Shown here: one piece after another, positions 28,224-37,235 of the stretch
How the letters are laid out: every line of letters begins with the position of its first letter
Position numbering within the stretch: the first letter of the stretch is position 1
DNA from: Bacteroidota bacterium
Lineage (GTDB): Bacteria > Bacteroidota > Ignavibacteria > Ignavibacteriales > Melioribacteraceae
Direction of reading: 5' to 3'
Length of the DNA stretch: 64,000 bases
NCBI GenBank assembly: GCA_023381535.1
Contig: JAMCSN010000264.1
Coordinates: 60,427 to 124,426, forward strand
Notes under the pieces: generated by a model
Told to the model about the DNA's origin: nothing
Seen by the model: the letters and a program-made list of their open reading frames with translations, nothing else
Databases searched by the model: none
Position numbers and translations under genes: made by a program

Positions 28224-28823
28224 TTACTTGCTTCTAACTGTGAACAATAAAATAACCGTAACGATTAGAGTTCCGACAACTATTATCGGTTCCCATAAAT
28301 TTGATAAAAGCGGGAGTGACGGAACCGGCGCTTGAGTGAAGGGAAGAGTTTGGTCTTCTATCGAATTCAATTCGTCAAGCTTAACTGTGTCGGTTACGGT
28401 TTCGGAAAACCGCTGCGGTTTGATTATTCCGCTGCCGGTTTCAACCGAAAATGAGCCTGTAAGATTGATTTCTCGCTGCAATAATGTACCGCCGAATATC
28501 CCATCCGAAAAGGAATCTTTATACTCGACCTTAGCGGAAACCAAAGTATAGTCAATAGATTTGTGCGCTTCATCTTTTTGACCTTGAAGAACATATCCTT
28601 TTGAATTGAACGCTTCCTGAATTCTTGGTTTCAAAACATCAAGCGTCTGCGGATTGGTAACGCTCAAAAAAATGTTTTGCTTACCGCCAATCGCAGAATC
28701 AGCTTTTGCAACGGATCGGTCAATCAGACTATAAATAGCTTCTAAATTGCTTTTAGTTTGAGCTGATAGAGAGCTGATACAAATTATGATCGAGAAAAAA
28801 AGAATTGCAGGTATAGTTTTCAA
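28224..28823 (-). CDS. exported hypothetical protein with C-terminal membrane anchor
   Basis: 199 residues. Signal peptide (MKTIPAILFFSIIICISSLSAQ), a mixed alpha/beta domain with a segment on paralogous duties not recognised (SVTNPQTLDVLKPRIQEAFNSKGY), a Pro-rich stretch (QAPVPSLPLL) and a C-terminal span (PIIVVGTLIVTVILLFTV). Not assigned to a family. It lies 91 nt before bamD on the same strand. Confidence 0.72.
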   Translation of the reverse strand: MKTIPAILFFSIIICISSLSAQTKSNLEAIYSLIDRSVAKADSAIGGKQNIFLSVTNPQTLDVLKPRIQEAFNSKGYVLQGQKDEAHKSIDYTLVSAKVEYKDSFSDGIFGGTLLQREINLTGSFSVETGSGIIKPQRFSETVTDTVKLDELNSIEDQTLPFTQAPVPSLPLLSNLWEPIIVVGTLIVTVILLFTVRSK

Positions 28824-28908
28824 TGGCGCTCAAAGATTTTGTTAAGTGAACGAATTCAAATTATAGATTAGTATTCGGAATATCAACAATGGAATAGATA
28901 GTAAATAG

Positions 28909-28929
28909 ATGCCGGATCTAGTCCGGCAT
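28909..28929. repeat. short palindrome
   Basis: Perfect stem ATGCCGGA / TCCGGCAT with a 5-nt loop in the spacer after htpX. No T tract follows, so it reads as a dispersed palindromic unit rather than a terminator. Confidence 0.5.
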
Positions 28930-28970
28930 GATATAAAATACTTAAACGCCAACACCATTGTGAAAAGAAA

Positions 28971-29822
28971 TTATCTTCTCCCCGCGGCAATTTCTTGTAG
29001 CCGTGCAATTCTATCTTCAATTGGCGGGTGAGTGGAGAACAATTTCATCATTGCTTTTGCGCGGAGCGGATTAACAATAAACATGTGAGCCGATGATGTA
29101 CCCGCATTAGTCATCGGAACAATTTCTGTTGCCCGCGAAAGTTTATTTAACGCAGATGCGAGCGCAAGGGGTTTGCCGGAAATTTTTGCACCGCCTTCAT
29201 CTGCCATGTATTCGCGCGATCTGGAAATTGCAAGTTGAATTAACATTGCGGCAATCGGCGCAATAATTATTAATGCAAGATCGGCAAAAACATTATCGCG
29301 GTCTCTTTCGCTTCTTCCGCCGCCGAACATTGCCGCCCATCCCGCCATTCTTGCGATAAATGTAATCGTACCGACTAAAGTTGCTGCGATAGTTCCTACA
29401 AGAATATCTCTATGTTGAACATGAGTAAGTTCGTGGGAAATAACCCCTTCAAGTTCATCGGCATTAAGAATATTTAAAATGCCGGTTGTAACTGCAACGG
29501 CGCTGTGCTCTGGATTTCTGCCGGTCGCAAATGCATTCGCAGAAGGATTATCCATAACATAAACTCTTGGCATCGGTAAGCCCGCTTGCATCGATAACTT
29601 CTCTACTATATTATAAAGCTGCGGATATTCTTCTCGCGTTACTTCATGCGCTCTGTACATTGCCAAAACAATTTTATCCGAAAACCAGTATGAGCCAAAA
29701 TTCATTGCAAGCGAGATTACAAACGCAATCATCATTCCGCTTTCACCGCCAATAAGACTTCCGACGAAAATAAAAAGCACCATCATTGCAGTCATAAGTA
29801 TTACAGTCTTAAAACCATTCAT
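28971..29822 (-). CDS. htpX: membrane zinc metalloprotease HtpX
   Basis: 283 residues. Two N-terminal spans, the catalytic HELTHVQHRD motif followed by two further spans and the third zinc ligand in SREYMADEGGA. Degrades misfolded membrane proteins. Strong ribosome site AAAGGAG. On the minus strand TAGATTTG (29907-29900) fits a Bacteroidetes -7 box. Confidence 0.95.
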   Translation of the reverse strand: MNGFKTVILMTAMMVLFIFVGSLIGGESGMMIAFVISLAMNFGSYWFSDKIVLAMYRAHEVTREEYPQLYNIVEKLSMQAGLPMPRVYVMDNPSANAFATGRNPEHSAVAVTTGILNILNADELEGVISHELTHVQHRDILVGTIAATLVGTITFIARMAGWAAMFGGGRSERDRDNVFADLALIIIAPIAAMLIQLAISRSREYMADEGGAKISGKPLALASALNKLSRATEIVPMTNAGTSSAHMFIVNPLRAKAMMKLFSTHPPIEDRIARLQEIAAGRR

Positions 29823-30006
29823 CGGTAACTCTCCTTTTTTTATTACTTAGCAAACTTAATCATGAAATAGAGGATGTGTCAAGCTCTGTTCTTTTTTGAC
29901 AAATCTAACATGAGTGAATTTTAATTTGTTCCCGAACGTATTAAATGGGTTTGAATGACAAAGGAAGTACATGGAGTTTTAGCAACAACTGGAAGTTTCA
30001 AATGAT

Positions 30007-30035
30007 TAGGAGACGGCTCAGTGAACCGTCTCCTA
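30007..30035. repeat. perfect 10-bp hairpin
   Basis: TAGGAGACGG (30007-30016) and CCGTCTCCTA (30026-30035) around a 9-nt loop, 10 nt beyond the stop of the T9SS cargo gene. May act as a terminator for the leftward gene although the T tract is poor. Confidence 0.5.
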
Positions 30036-30045
30036 ACTACAAGGG

Positions 30046-31038
30046 TCATTTCATTAAAATCATTTTCCTTGTAATAGAACTGCTCCCATTAGCTAAGCTA
30101 TAAAAATAAATTCCGCTCGGAAGGTTGGAGGCATTAAAACTAATTTCATATTTGCCTGTTTCATAAATTCCATTAGCAAGAATAGAGACTTCTCTACCAA
30201 GAACGTCAAATACACTTAGCTTGATTTGACTTTTATGCGGAACCGAAAAGCTAATTATTGTTGTTGGATTAAAAGGATTGGGATAATTATTGTAAAGAAC
30301 AATATCGCTTGGTAAATTAACTTTAGTTTCCTCTACGCTTACAATTGTGCCATATTGCTTACCATTTATTATAGCCCCGCTTAAAACCGCGGCAGGACCC
30401 TCTTTTAATATATTGACAACGCCATATTTTTCAGCTACAATTTCTTCTGATTTCCCTTCATATTCTATATGTCGTGTAATAACTGTATCTCCAAAAATTA
30501 TTGCCCATGTTGAATCTCTAGGAGAAGAAAATCGAACAAAGCTTGGATTACTGTATTCGTAAGCATTTTTCCAGGTGTAACGATAACTTAAAAACACACG
30601 GGGGTAAGGGTTCTTCGGTATTTCTAAACTGTCAAGAAGTAATTCATCATCAGTCTTTCCATTATTATTGAGGTCTTCAATATCAAGCATGTAGCTTGCC
30701 TTCTTAATAGTGTCGTTTCTTTCCCAGTTGAAATAGTGTACTGTTGTTTGTACGCCGTTAACAATCGCTCCATAGCCACGGTAATCAACTTTCTTAAAAT
30801 ATTTTTTTGAGTTTACTATAGTATCCTTAACCACGGAGCGACGAAAGTAATGTTTGCTTCCATCAATATCGGTTTGCTCGTATTCCCAGAAATTACCTAC
30901 TTGTAAAGAATTATAATTGTGAAGTTTTTGGTAGTACTGTGCTGTGGATTTCTTTGTAACGCTTGACAAGTACTTAATTGAACTTTGCGAGTATACTGTA
31001 AACGGCAGTATTAGAAATATTAAGATTATTGTTTTCAT
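30046..31038 (-). CDS. secreted protein with T9SS type A sorting domain
   Basis: 330 residues from the ATG at 31038 (GGAAGAAAG upstream); the longer GTG start would precede the signal peptide. Signal peptide MKTIILIFLILPFTVYSQ, a central region rich in Tyr and Asp without recognised domain (residues about 20-245), and the sorting domain with NNYPNPFNPTTIISFSVP and GIYFYSLANGSSSITRKMILMK. A T9SS cargo of unknown function, near the PorV-like gene but divergent from it. Confidence 0.85.
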   Translation of the reverse strand: MKTIILIFLILPFTVYSQSSIKYLSSVTKKSTAQYYQKLHNYNSLQVGNFWEYEQTDIDGSKHYFRRSVVKDTIVNSKKYFKKVDYRGYGAIVNGVQTTVHYFNWERNDTIKKASYMLDIEDLNNNGKTDDELLLDSLEIPKNPYPRVFLSYRYTWKNAYEYSNPSFVRFSSPRDSTWAIIFGDTVITRHIEYEGKSEEIVAEKYGVVNILKEGPAAVLSGAIINGKQYGTIVSVEETKVNLPSDIVLYNNYPNPFNPTTIISFSVPHKSQIKLSVFDVLGREVSILANGIYETGKYEISFNASNLPSGIYFYSLANGSSSITRKMILMK

Positions 31039-31164
31039 ATAATAATTTCTTTCTTCCACACCTATGATTTTTCTAGATCAAAAATGTTTATCATTCAATT
31101 TTTAACGAGTTTCAACTTTTCACTTGGCAGTTGGATTTCCTAATCAAAGTTAAATGAGTTTTTC

Positions 31165-31252
31165 TAATTTTGTATTAGTAGAACTACTAAGATTTGTGTT
31201 TTTTCCTTGTTCTCGATTAGAAATGTTTAGTAGTTCTACTAAACATTTCTAA
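31165..31252. promoter_or_regulatory. paired palindromic operator-like sites
   Basis: TTAGTAGAACTACTAA (31175-31190) and its exact reverse complement TTAGTAGTTCTACTAA (31227-31242) have centres 52 bp apart, about five helical turns. The second site extends to a perfect 17-bp stem (31217-31233 with 31236-31252). TAATTTTG at 31165-31172 fits a -7 box, which would place the first site over the start point of rightward transcription. This is the spacer between two divergent envelope genes. Confidence 0.55.
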
Positions 31253-31349
31253 TTCCAAAATTTATCATAACATACTAATATCTACCAAACATAATACCTT
31301 GCCTTTAAAAACAATTATCTGTAAAATCGCATCAAAATTCTTGGAGAAT

Positions 31350-32279
31350 ATGAAAAAGATTTTTGTTTTTGCTGTCTTGGTTTTGTTTGCAGCTTCGGCA
31401 TCTGCACAAAACACTTATGATTTTTTGCGGCTCGATACAAGTCCGCGCGCCGCAGCACTTGCAGGCAGCTTTGTCGCTAACGGCGACGATCCAAATGTCA
31501 TGTTCTACAATCCCGCCGGGATCAATTTACTGAATGGAACTCCCGTTTCATTTTCATACTTAAAACATTTGATGGATATTAATTCGGCAAGCGTCGCGGT
31601 TTCAAAAAATTATGAAGAAATCGGAAGATTTTCTGCCGGAGTTCAATACATTAATTACGGAACGTTTACAAAAGCAACTGCCGATGGAAGCAACATCGGC
31701 ACATTCGGTGCGGGTGAAACGGCTTTTGTTGTCGGTTACGGAAATCAGTTGGATCAGAATTTTTATTACGGCGCAAATGTTAAGTTCATTTACTCCAGCA
31801 TTGCCGATCAATCCTCGACCGCATTAGCATTCGATCTTGGACTGCATTATGCAATTCCCGACCAAAGATGGAATTTCGGTTTTTCGGTTTTGAACCTTGG
31901 GACGCAACTCTCTTCTTACTTCAGTACAAAAGAAACTTTGCCGTTAGATGTCCGGCTCGGCTTCTCAAAAGAATTGGAAAAACTGCCGTTCAGATTTTTC
32001 TGGTCTTTCAACCGTTTGAACGAAAGTAAAAGTAATTTCTTCAGCAGATTCGGGCAGATCACAGTTGGCGGTGAATTCCGTTTGGGAAAAAGTTTAAGAC
32101 TACGTTTTGGTTATGATAACGAAAAGAGAAAAGATCTAAAGATTGGAAGTATTGCGGGATTAGCCGGATTTAGTTTGGGACTTGGATTTATTGTTAAGGA
32201 TTACAACGTAGATTATTCTTTTTCATCGCTCGGCTCGATCGGAGCGTTACACAGATTTGGAATATCGACAAGCTTGTAA
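31350..32279 (+). CDS. PorV/PorQ-family outer-membrane protein
   Basis: 309 residues from the ATG at 31350 (TTGGAGAAT upstream); a longer frame would add 17 residues before the signal peptide MKKIFVFAVLVLFAASASAQ. The start FLRLDTSPRAAALAGSFVANGDDPNVMFYNPAGI is diagnostic of the PorV/PorQ group, 14-strand FadL-like barrels; PorV shuttles cargo from the T9SS translocon to the attachment complex. Several paralogues are usual in this phylum, so it may serve a different surface role. Confidence 0.9.
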   Translation: MKKIFVFAVLVLFAASASAQNTYDFLRLDTSPRAAALAGSFVANGDDPNVMFYNPAGINLLNGTPVSFSYLKHLMDINSASVAVSKNYEEIGRFSAGVQYINYGTFTKATADGSNIGTFGAGETAFVVGYGNQLDQNFYYGANVKFIYSSIADQSSTALAFDLGLHYAIPDQRWNFGFSVLNLGTQLSSYFSTKETLPLDVRLGFSKELEKLPFRFFWSFNRLNESKSNFFSRFGQITVGGEFRLGKSLRLRFGYDNEKRKDLKIGSIAGLAGFSLGLGFIVKDYNVDYSFSSLGSIGALHRFGISTSL

Positions 32280-32284
32280 GAGCA

Positions 32285-32395
32285 ATTGAGAATTTAGAAT
32301 TGCGAATTGATAATTAAATCGAAGCAGCATTTTGTTTGAATGAATTAAAGACAGATCGAAATTCTTAATTCGCCATTCCCAATTCGCAATTATCT
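32285..32395. repeat. AATT-rich inverted repeat between convergent genes
   Basis: Arms AATTGCGAATTGATAATT and AATTCGCAATTAT face each other in the spacer between the PorV-like gene and the TPR gene. Same word family as 3698-3775. Confidence 0.55.
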
Positions 32396-33538
32396 TTTAT
32401 ACGGTATTTTAAGAAATTGCGCTGCCTGCTGATGTGAATTGTTCCGCTCCTTTAGTTGAAGCACTCTATTATAATATTGAATTGCCTTTTCACGTTTGCC
32501 AAGCTGATCGTACAACATTCCTAAAAACAAAACCGTGTTGGTCAGAAATCCTGATTCTTCTTTTTTATCCAGTGCAAGAGAAAGTTTTTCCGATTTTTCA
32601 AAATAGACAACGGCTGAATCCGGTTTATTCTTAATCATAAAATCATTCCCTATATAGTAAGTTGCCTCGCGCTTAAATCTATCGTTGTAGCCCGGCATTC
32701 CTTGATTGCACTTATAATAAATCTTGCGGAAAATTTTTGACGCTTCACTGTAGTTGTTTTGTTTTACGTAAACCAGTCCGTAGTAACGCTGAAACATCGG
32801 GTTATTCGGAAAATCGTAAAGTAGCATATGCACCCATTTCAAAGTCTCGGTCATGTTTTCTTCAAACTGGAAATTTAGTGTGAGCAAAAAATACCGCGCT
32901 TCTATGCGTGCGTATCTTCCGTTCCATGCTACGTTCTCAAGCTCTTTAAGACCTTTAGTTTTGTCTCCCTTTGGAAAGAATATCATGAAAGGTTTTACAG
33001 CCGGATATTTTTGCGGAATTACTTCAGCGTAATAATGATAAATTCCAAAACCAAGTTGGATATCAACATTTTTTGGATTTGCTTGATAAGCTTTGAACAC
33101 AAGTCCAAGACCTTCTTTTCCATCGAGCGCGGCTTTGAACCAGCTTTCACGTATAGCGCGAAGTCTTCCTCTAAATCCCAAAGCGCCGCCTTTGAAAAAC
33201 ATTGCATCAACGTTCTCATCATTTTTATCTAAAATATCATCGCACATTTTAATTGTTTCATCAAGCTGATCATAAAATTTTTGATCCATACTTTCATCAT
33301 CAAGATTGAGAAGAATTCTCCACCATGTTATCATGGCTTTGAAAAATTTACCGGAGGGATGTGTTGAATATTCTTTTTCGACAACATCAAAAGTTTTCTC
33401 AGCTTTGTCGAATTCGATTCCGTAGATCTGGTTAATGCCCGCTTTCACGAGCGAATCATGACGAGCCCAGTTGTAGTTTTGGGCGGAAATCTGAAGTGTA
33501 AACAAAAAAAGGATGAACAGAAATATTTTAGTTTTCAA
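32390..33538 (-). CDS. exported TPR-repeat protein
   Basis: 382 residues. Signal peptide MKTKIFLFILFLFTLQISAQ, then tetratricopeptide-like helices throughout (GINQIYGIEFDKAEKTFDVVEKEY; AKQNNYSEASKIFRKIYYKC-like blocks; DQLGKREKAIQYYNRVLQLKERN). Likely periplasmic scaffold; partner unknown. It follows lpdA on the same strand after 112 nt. Confidence 0.85.
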   Translation of the reverse strand: MKTKIFLFILFLFTLQISAQNYNWARHDSLVKAGINQIYGIEFDKAEKTFDVVEKEYSTHPSGKFFKAMITWWRILLNLDDESMDQKFYDQLDETIKMCDDILDKNDENVDAMFFKGGALGFRGRLRAIRESWFKAALDGKEGLGLVFKAYQANPKNVDIQLGFGIYHYYAEVIPQKYPAVKPFMIFFPKGDKTKGLKELENVAWNGRYARIEARYFLLTLNFQFEENMTETLKWVHMLLYDFPNNPMFQRYYGLVYVKQNNYSEASKIFRKIYYKCNQGMPGYNDRFKREATYYIGNDFMIKNKPDSAVVYFEKSEKLSLALDKKEESGFLTNTVLFLGMLYDQLGKREKAIQYYNRVLQLKERNNSHQQAAQFLKIPYKR

Positions 33539-33650
33539 ATTTTCATACCGGAATTCTTAATTGTCACTCCGAACGTAATAAGTAATCTTCAAACTTTCTA
33601 ATGGAAAAATATTTCTCATTCATTTGTCGGCACATAGACATGCACTAAGT

Positions 33651-35087
33651 TTATTTCCGTTTCGGGCGGTACATGTCTGTTGCGCGACCATAGAAAAGTT
33701 CTGCAGCAAACATCATCGTTTCGGATAAAGTCGGATGAGGATGAATCGTCAACTCAAGATCTTTCACAACGGCACCCATTTCAATTGCTAACGTTCCTTC
33801 TGCAATCATGTCTCCGGCGCCAACTCCAACGATTCCTACGCCAAGAATTCTTTCTGTCTCGGGTTCAATGACAAGTTTAGTCATTCCATCGTTTCGATCG
33901 AGCGTGGTTGCGCGACCGCTTGCAGCCCACGGAAATTTTGCAACTTCAACTTTAATTCCTTTTTCGCGCGCTTCGGTCTCGCTTAAACCGGTCCATGCAA
34001 GTTCGGGATCGGTAAACACAACTGCGGGAATTGCGTTCGGTTCGAATGCGGCTTTGTGACCAAGGATCGCTTCCACTGCAACTTTTCCTTCTGCAGATGC
34101 TTTGTGTGCCAGCATCGGATTACCAACTATGTCCCCGATTGCGAAAATGCTTTTGTCATCTGTCTGCTGAGTTTTATCGACAATAACAAATCCGCGTTCA
34201 TCCACTTTTACTTTTGTGTTTTCCAATCCAAGACCGGCTGTTACAGGTTTTCTTCCAACGGAAATTAAAACTTTATCGAATGTTTGAACTGGCTCTGCAA
34301 CATCTTTACCTTCAAGCTTAACTTGAATTCCGTTTGAAGTTTCTTTTCCCGAAGGGACGGAGTCCCGTAACTCAACAACTTTTGTTTCAACGTAAATATT
34401 CTCCATCATCGCTTTAACGCGTTTTTCAAGCACCGCTACTAAATCTCTATCCGCACCGGGCAAAATTCCGGGAAGCATTTCTACGACTGTAACTTTACTG
34501 CCGAGTGCGGCATAAACGGTACTGAGTTCCAATCCAATGTATCCGCCGCCAATAACGAGTAATCTCTTCGGCACGTCATTCAATTCAAGCGCTGCGGTTG
34601 AATCCATCACTCGCGGCGAATCGATTGATAATCCCGGCACTTTAGCCGGAACCGAACCGGTTGCAAGAATTGCTTTTTCGAAAATCAATTCTTCATTTGT
34701 TCCGTCAACTTTGTTTATAGACAAAGTATTTGAATTAACAAATGCTGCCTTGCCGTTTATATAATTTACTTTTCTCGATTTGCAAAGCTGACCGAGTCCG
34801 CCGGTCATTTTATTTACAACTCCATTTTTAAAATCACGGAGTTTATTTATATCAATCTTCGGCTCACCAAATTCAATGCCCCACTTTTTTGCTTCGTCAG
34901 CTTCGTGAATAAGTCTCGCCACGTGTAGCAATGCTTTTGAAGGAATACATCCGCGGTACAAACAAACACCGCCGGGATTTTTCTCGAGGTCGATCAATGT
35001 GACTTGCATACCAAGATCAGCCGCGAGAAATGCTGCGGCATATCCGCCGGGTCCACCACCAATAACAGCTAATTGAGTTTTAATCAT
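33651..35087 (-). CDS. lpdA: dihydrolipoyl dehydrogenase (E3)
   Basis: 478 residues. FAD motif GGGPGG at 10-15, redox disulfide C42/C47 (GGVCLYRGCIPSK), NAD site VIGGGYIGLE, FAD ribityl segment SIFAIGDIVGNPMLAHKA and the active-site HPHPTLSE histidine-glutamate pair. Reoxidises dihydrolipoamide of the E2 component encoded upstream. The aceF-lpdA spacing is interrupted by the module at 35168-35830. Confidence 0.96.
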   Translation of the reverse strand: MIKTQLAVIGGGPGGYAAAFLAADLGMQVTLIDLEKNPGGVCLYRGCIPSKALLHVARLIHEADEAKKWGIEFGEPKIDINKLRDFKNGVVNKMTGGLGQLCKSRKVNYINGKAAFVNSNTLSINKVDGTNEELIFEKAILATGSVPAKVPGLSIDSPRVMDSTAALELNDVPKRLLVIGGGYIGLELSTVYAALGSKVTVVEMLPGILPGADRDLVAVLEKRVKAMMENIYVETKVVELRDSVPSGKETSNGIQVKLEGKDVAEPVQTFDKVLISVGRKPVTAGLGLENTKVKVDERGFVIVDKTQQTDDKSIFAIGDIVGNPMLAHKASAEGKVAVEAILGHKAAFEPNAIPAVVFTDPELAWTGLSETEAREKGIKVEVAKFPWAASGRATTLDRNDGMTKLVIEPETERILGVGIVGVGAGDMIAEGTLAIEMGAVVKDLELTIHPHPTLSETMMFAAELFYGRATDMYRPKRK

Positions 35088-35167
35088 AAAATTTTTTCTC
35101 CGTAAATGTTGTGATCATGCATTTATTCTCGAATTGACCTCTCGACAACCGCCTAAGCAAAATAAAA

Positions 35168-35290
35168 TTTACCCTTCAAGTGAAAGCAAGAAAGGATTTT
35201 CCAACGCATTAACAACCCCTCTTAAAAATCTTATCCCATCTGCCCCGTCGATTATCCTGTGATCATACGAAAGCGAAAGGGGAATAAGAA
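35168..35290 (-). pseudogene. duplicate 3' end of aceF (truncated copy)
   Basis: Read leftward it encodes [40 protein letters not shown] and a stop, nearly the same protein as the end of intact aceF (35831-35950), while the DNA differs at about fifteen positions in 120, mostly synonymous. It has no start and begins within about 12 nt of the DUF2283 stop. So a second, diverged aceF tail sits on the far side of a small inserted module. Confidence 0.8.
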
Positions 35291-35301
35291 GGAATTAATT
35301 A

Positions 35302-35520
35302 TTAAGAAGCTATAGCAAGAGATTTTACTGGTAAAGAATCAGATTCGAGTTTTTGTAAATTGATAATTTTACTTGCGTGATCAATATCAATACCAACTAT
35401 TGTACCTGATTCATCTAAATCTATGACCACATCTTTTGCAACTTCTTTAGAATCAACACTCTTTTTTTCAGATAAGTTTATATAAAGAGAATCTGTTTCC
35501 GGATAATAATTTAATTTCAT
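35302..35520 (-). CDS. DUF2283 family protein (antitoxin-like)
   Basis: 72 residues. LNYYPETDSLYINLSEK ... VAKDVVIDLDESGTIVGIDIDHASK is the DUF2283 signature; these small proteins are commonly encoded with DUF4258 partners in toxin-antitoxin-like pairs. Its ATG overlaps the stop of the DUF4258 frame (AATGA). The toxin or antitoxin labels are inference. Confidence 0.85.
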   Translation of the reverse strand: MKLNYYPETDSLYINLSEKKSVDSKEVAKDVVIDLDESGTIVGIDIDHASKIINLQKLESDSLPVKSLAIAS

Positions 35521-35756
35521 TTTTCTTTCTCCTCAAAATTTCTATCAGGAAAAGCATTATGAACTGTTTCACCGTCAGAAAGAGTTACAACACGAAGATA
35601 TTTTTTTATTTCATCAACATAACCCCAAAAACGAATTCGATCATCTGCTTGGATCTCTTTCCTTATGGGATTACTTAATATTTCTCAAATCCATTCTTCT
35701 TTTAAATAAGAACGTTTCTTTAAAACCTGCTCACGAAAATATCTTGTTGTTTTCAC
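35517..35756 (-). pseudogene. DUF4258 family gene, broken by an in-frame TGA
   Basis: From GTG at 35756 the frame reads KTTRYFREQVLKKRSY then LKEEWI, a TGA (35687-35685), then EILSNPIRKEIQADDRIR, FWGYVDEIKKYLRVVTL and SDGETVHNAFPDRNF, which is a DUF4258 protein over its full length. Only the one stop interrupts it. The second half keeps the most conserved block (YLRVVTLxDGETVHNAFPDR). It pairs with the DUF2283 gene. The loss looks recent because the frame is otherwise clean; a sequencing error is possible. Confidence 0.75.
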
Positions 35757-35830
35757 ACATAAAATATAGTTTTCATTTACAAAACATCAAACAACTATCC
35801 AACTCAAGGAATAGCGGCATGCAAAAAATT

Positions 35831-37219
35831 TTACCCTTCAAGTGAAAGCAAGAAAGGATTTTCCAACGCGTTAACAACCCAACGCAAAAATCTTATTCCG
35901 TCTGCGCCGTCAATGATTCTGTGATCGTACGAAAGCGAAAGCGGCATCATCAATCTCGGTTCGAGCTTGTCTGAAGACAAGGCATGCTTGCCGTCAACAT
36001 AAACCGGTTCGTAAGAAGATTTTGATACTCCGAGAATTGCAACTTCCGGTGAATTAACGACCGGTGTAAAATATGTTCCGCCGATTCCGCCAAGATTGGA
36101 AATAGTAAAACATCCGCCTTGCATCTCTTCCAGCGAAAGTTTTTTGTCGCGCGCTTTTTTAGATGCTTCGGCAAGTTCGATGCTGATTTGAATAATATTC
36201 TTTTTGTCAACGTCGCGAATCACAGGTACAAGCAGACCACGGTCTGTATCGACCGCAACGCCGATGTTGTAATATTTTTTGTAAATGATCTCGCTCTTTT
36301 CCATATCAACGCTTGAACTGAATTGCGGAAAAACTTTCAGCGCCGATGCAATAACTTTCAGCAATACCGCGGTGATGGTGAGTTTGCCGCCAGCTTCTTC
36401 AACTTTTTTGCCGAACTGGTTTCTCAAATTTTCAAGTTCGGTTATATCGGCTTTATCAAATTGAGTAACATGCGGAATCGTAGCCCAAGAATAAGCCAAA
36501 TGCTCTGCGGTTTTTCTGCGAATGTTGCTCATCGGCTGACGATCTATCTCGCCCCACTTTGCAAAATCCGGAAGAGTTTCTTTTATAACGCCAAATGAAC
36601 CGGTTACTAACGCGCCGCTTTGAATTTGCTGATTTAATTTTTTTGCGTAGGATTTCACATCGTCGAAAGAAATTCTTCCGTGTGGACCGGTTCCACGCAC
36701 TTGGTGAATGTCCACGCCGATCTCCCGCGCGAATCCTCGCACTGAAGGCGCTGCCGGCACAACAACCTTAGAAATATCTTTAGGAACAATCACAGCTTTA
36801 GGCATGTGATGTGTTAAATCAATATTTGATGGAGAAGCAGATTGTTGAATATCAGTTGTCGGTGGTTGGTTATCGGTGATTGGTTGTTGGTTATCAGTTA
36901 TTTGTTGTTTGTTATTTGCTGTTGGAGGTTTGGATTCTGAATTTTCTTTTTGGTTGTCACTGGCTACTGCGAGCTGCTGACCGCCAACTTCAATCGCGAC
37001 CAAGGGCTCGCCGACGTTTGCTTTTTGTCCTTCTTTAACGAAAACTTTTTTTACAGTACCGGCAACATCCGACGGAACTTCAACCGTTGCTTTATCGGTT
37101 TCGATCTCAACAACGACCTGATCGGCTTTTAATTGATCGCCTTCTTTAACCAATACTTTAACAACATCGGCAGAACTGATTCCATCGCCAAGGTGTGGTA
37201 ATCTAAAATCTATTGTCAT
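35831..37219 (-). CDS. aceF: pyruvate dehydrogenase E2, dihydrolipoamide acetyltransferase
   Basis: 462 residues. One lipoyl domain with K43 (EIETDKATVEVPS), a linker, the E1/E3-binding domain (about 155-190, VRGFAREIGVDIHQVRGTGPHGRI) and the catalytic domain ending with H433 and D437 (SYDHRIIDG). Two oddities: the linker (about 100-130) is made of degenerate repeats (NKQQITDNQQPITDNQPP), and HALSSDKL interrupts the usual VDGK-EPRLMMPL join, encoded by a palindrome-bearing stretch. The tail is duplicated at 35168. Confidence 0.95.
   Translation of the reverse strand: MTIDFRLPHLGDGISSADVVKVLVKEGDQLKADQVVVEIETDKATVEVPSDVAGTVKKVFVKEGQKANVGEPLVAIEVGGQQLAVASDNQKENSESKPPTANNKQQITDNQQPITDNQPPTTDIQQSASPSNIDLTHHMPKAVIVPKDISKVVVPAAPSVRGFAREIGVDIHQVRGTGPHGRISFDDVKSYAKKLNQQIQSGALVTGSFGVIKETLPDFAKWGEIDRQPMSNIRRKTAEHLAYSWATIPHVTQFDKADITELENLRNQFGKKVEEAGGKLTITAVLLKVIASALKVFPQFSSSVDMEKSEIIYKKYYNIGVAVDTDRGLLVPVIRDVDKKNIIQISIELAEASKKARDKKLSLEEMQGGCFTISNLGGIGGTYFTPVVNSPEVAILGVSKSSYEPVYVDGKHALSSDKLEPRLMMPLSLSYDHRIIDGADGIRFLRWVVNALENPFLLSLEG
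35957..35994. repeat. palindromic insertion in aceF
   Basis: The minus strand reads GCATGCCTTGTCTTCAGACA and on; CTTGTC TTCA GACAAG is a perfect small hairpin. Its effect is about eight extra residues in frame, in a loop just before the last conserved block of the E2 catalytic domain. A sibling sequence (CTGTCTGCCGACAGG) lies at 37351-37370. Confidence 0.5.
36838..36945. repeat. degenerate tandem repeat in the aceF linker
   Basis: Words of the form GGTTATCAGT, GGTTGTTGGTTATC and GTCGGTGGTTGG recur about ten times, encoding the Gln/Thr/Asp/Pro-rich interdomain linker. Linkers of E2 proteins tolerate this composition. Confidence 0.55.
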
Positions 37220-37235
37220 TTTTTTCCTCTAACTA

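Noticed and set aside
35685..35687. TGA as a selenocysteine codon in the DUF4258 frame
   Set aside because: No convincing hairpin follows, and the family does not use selenocysteine; a nonsense change is simpler.
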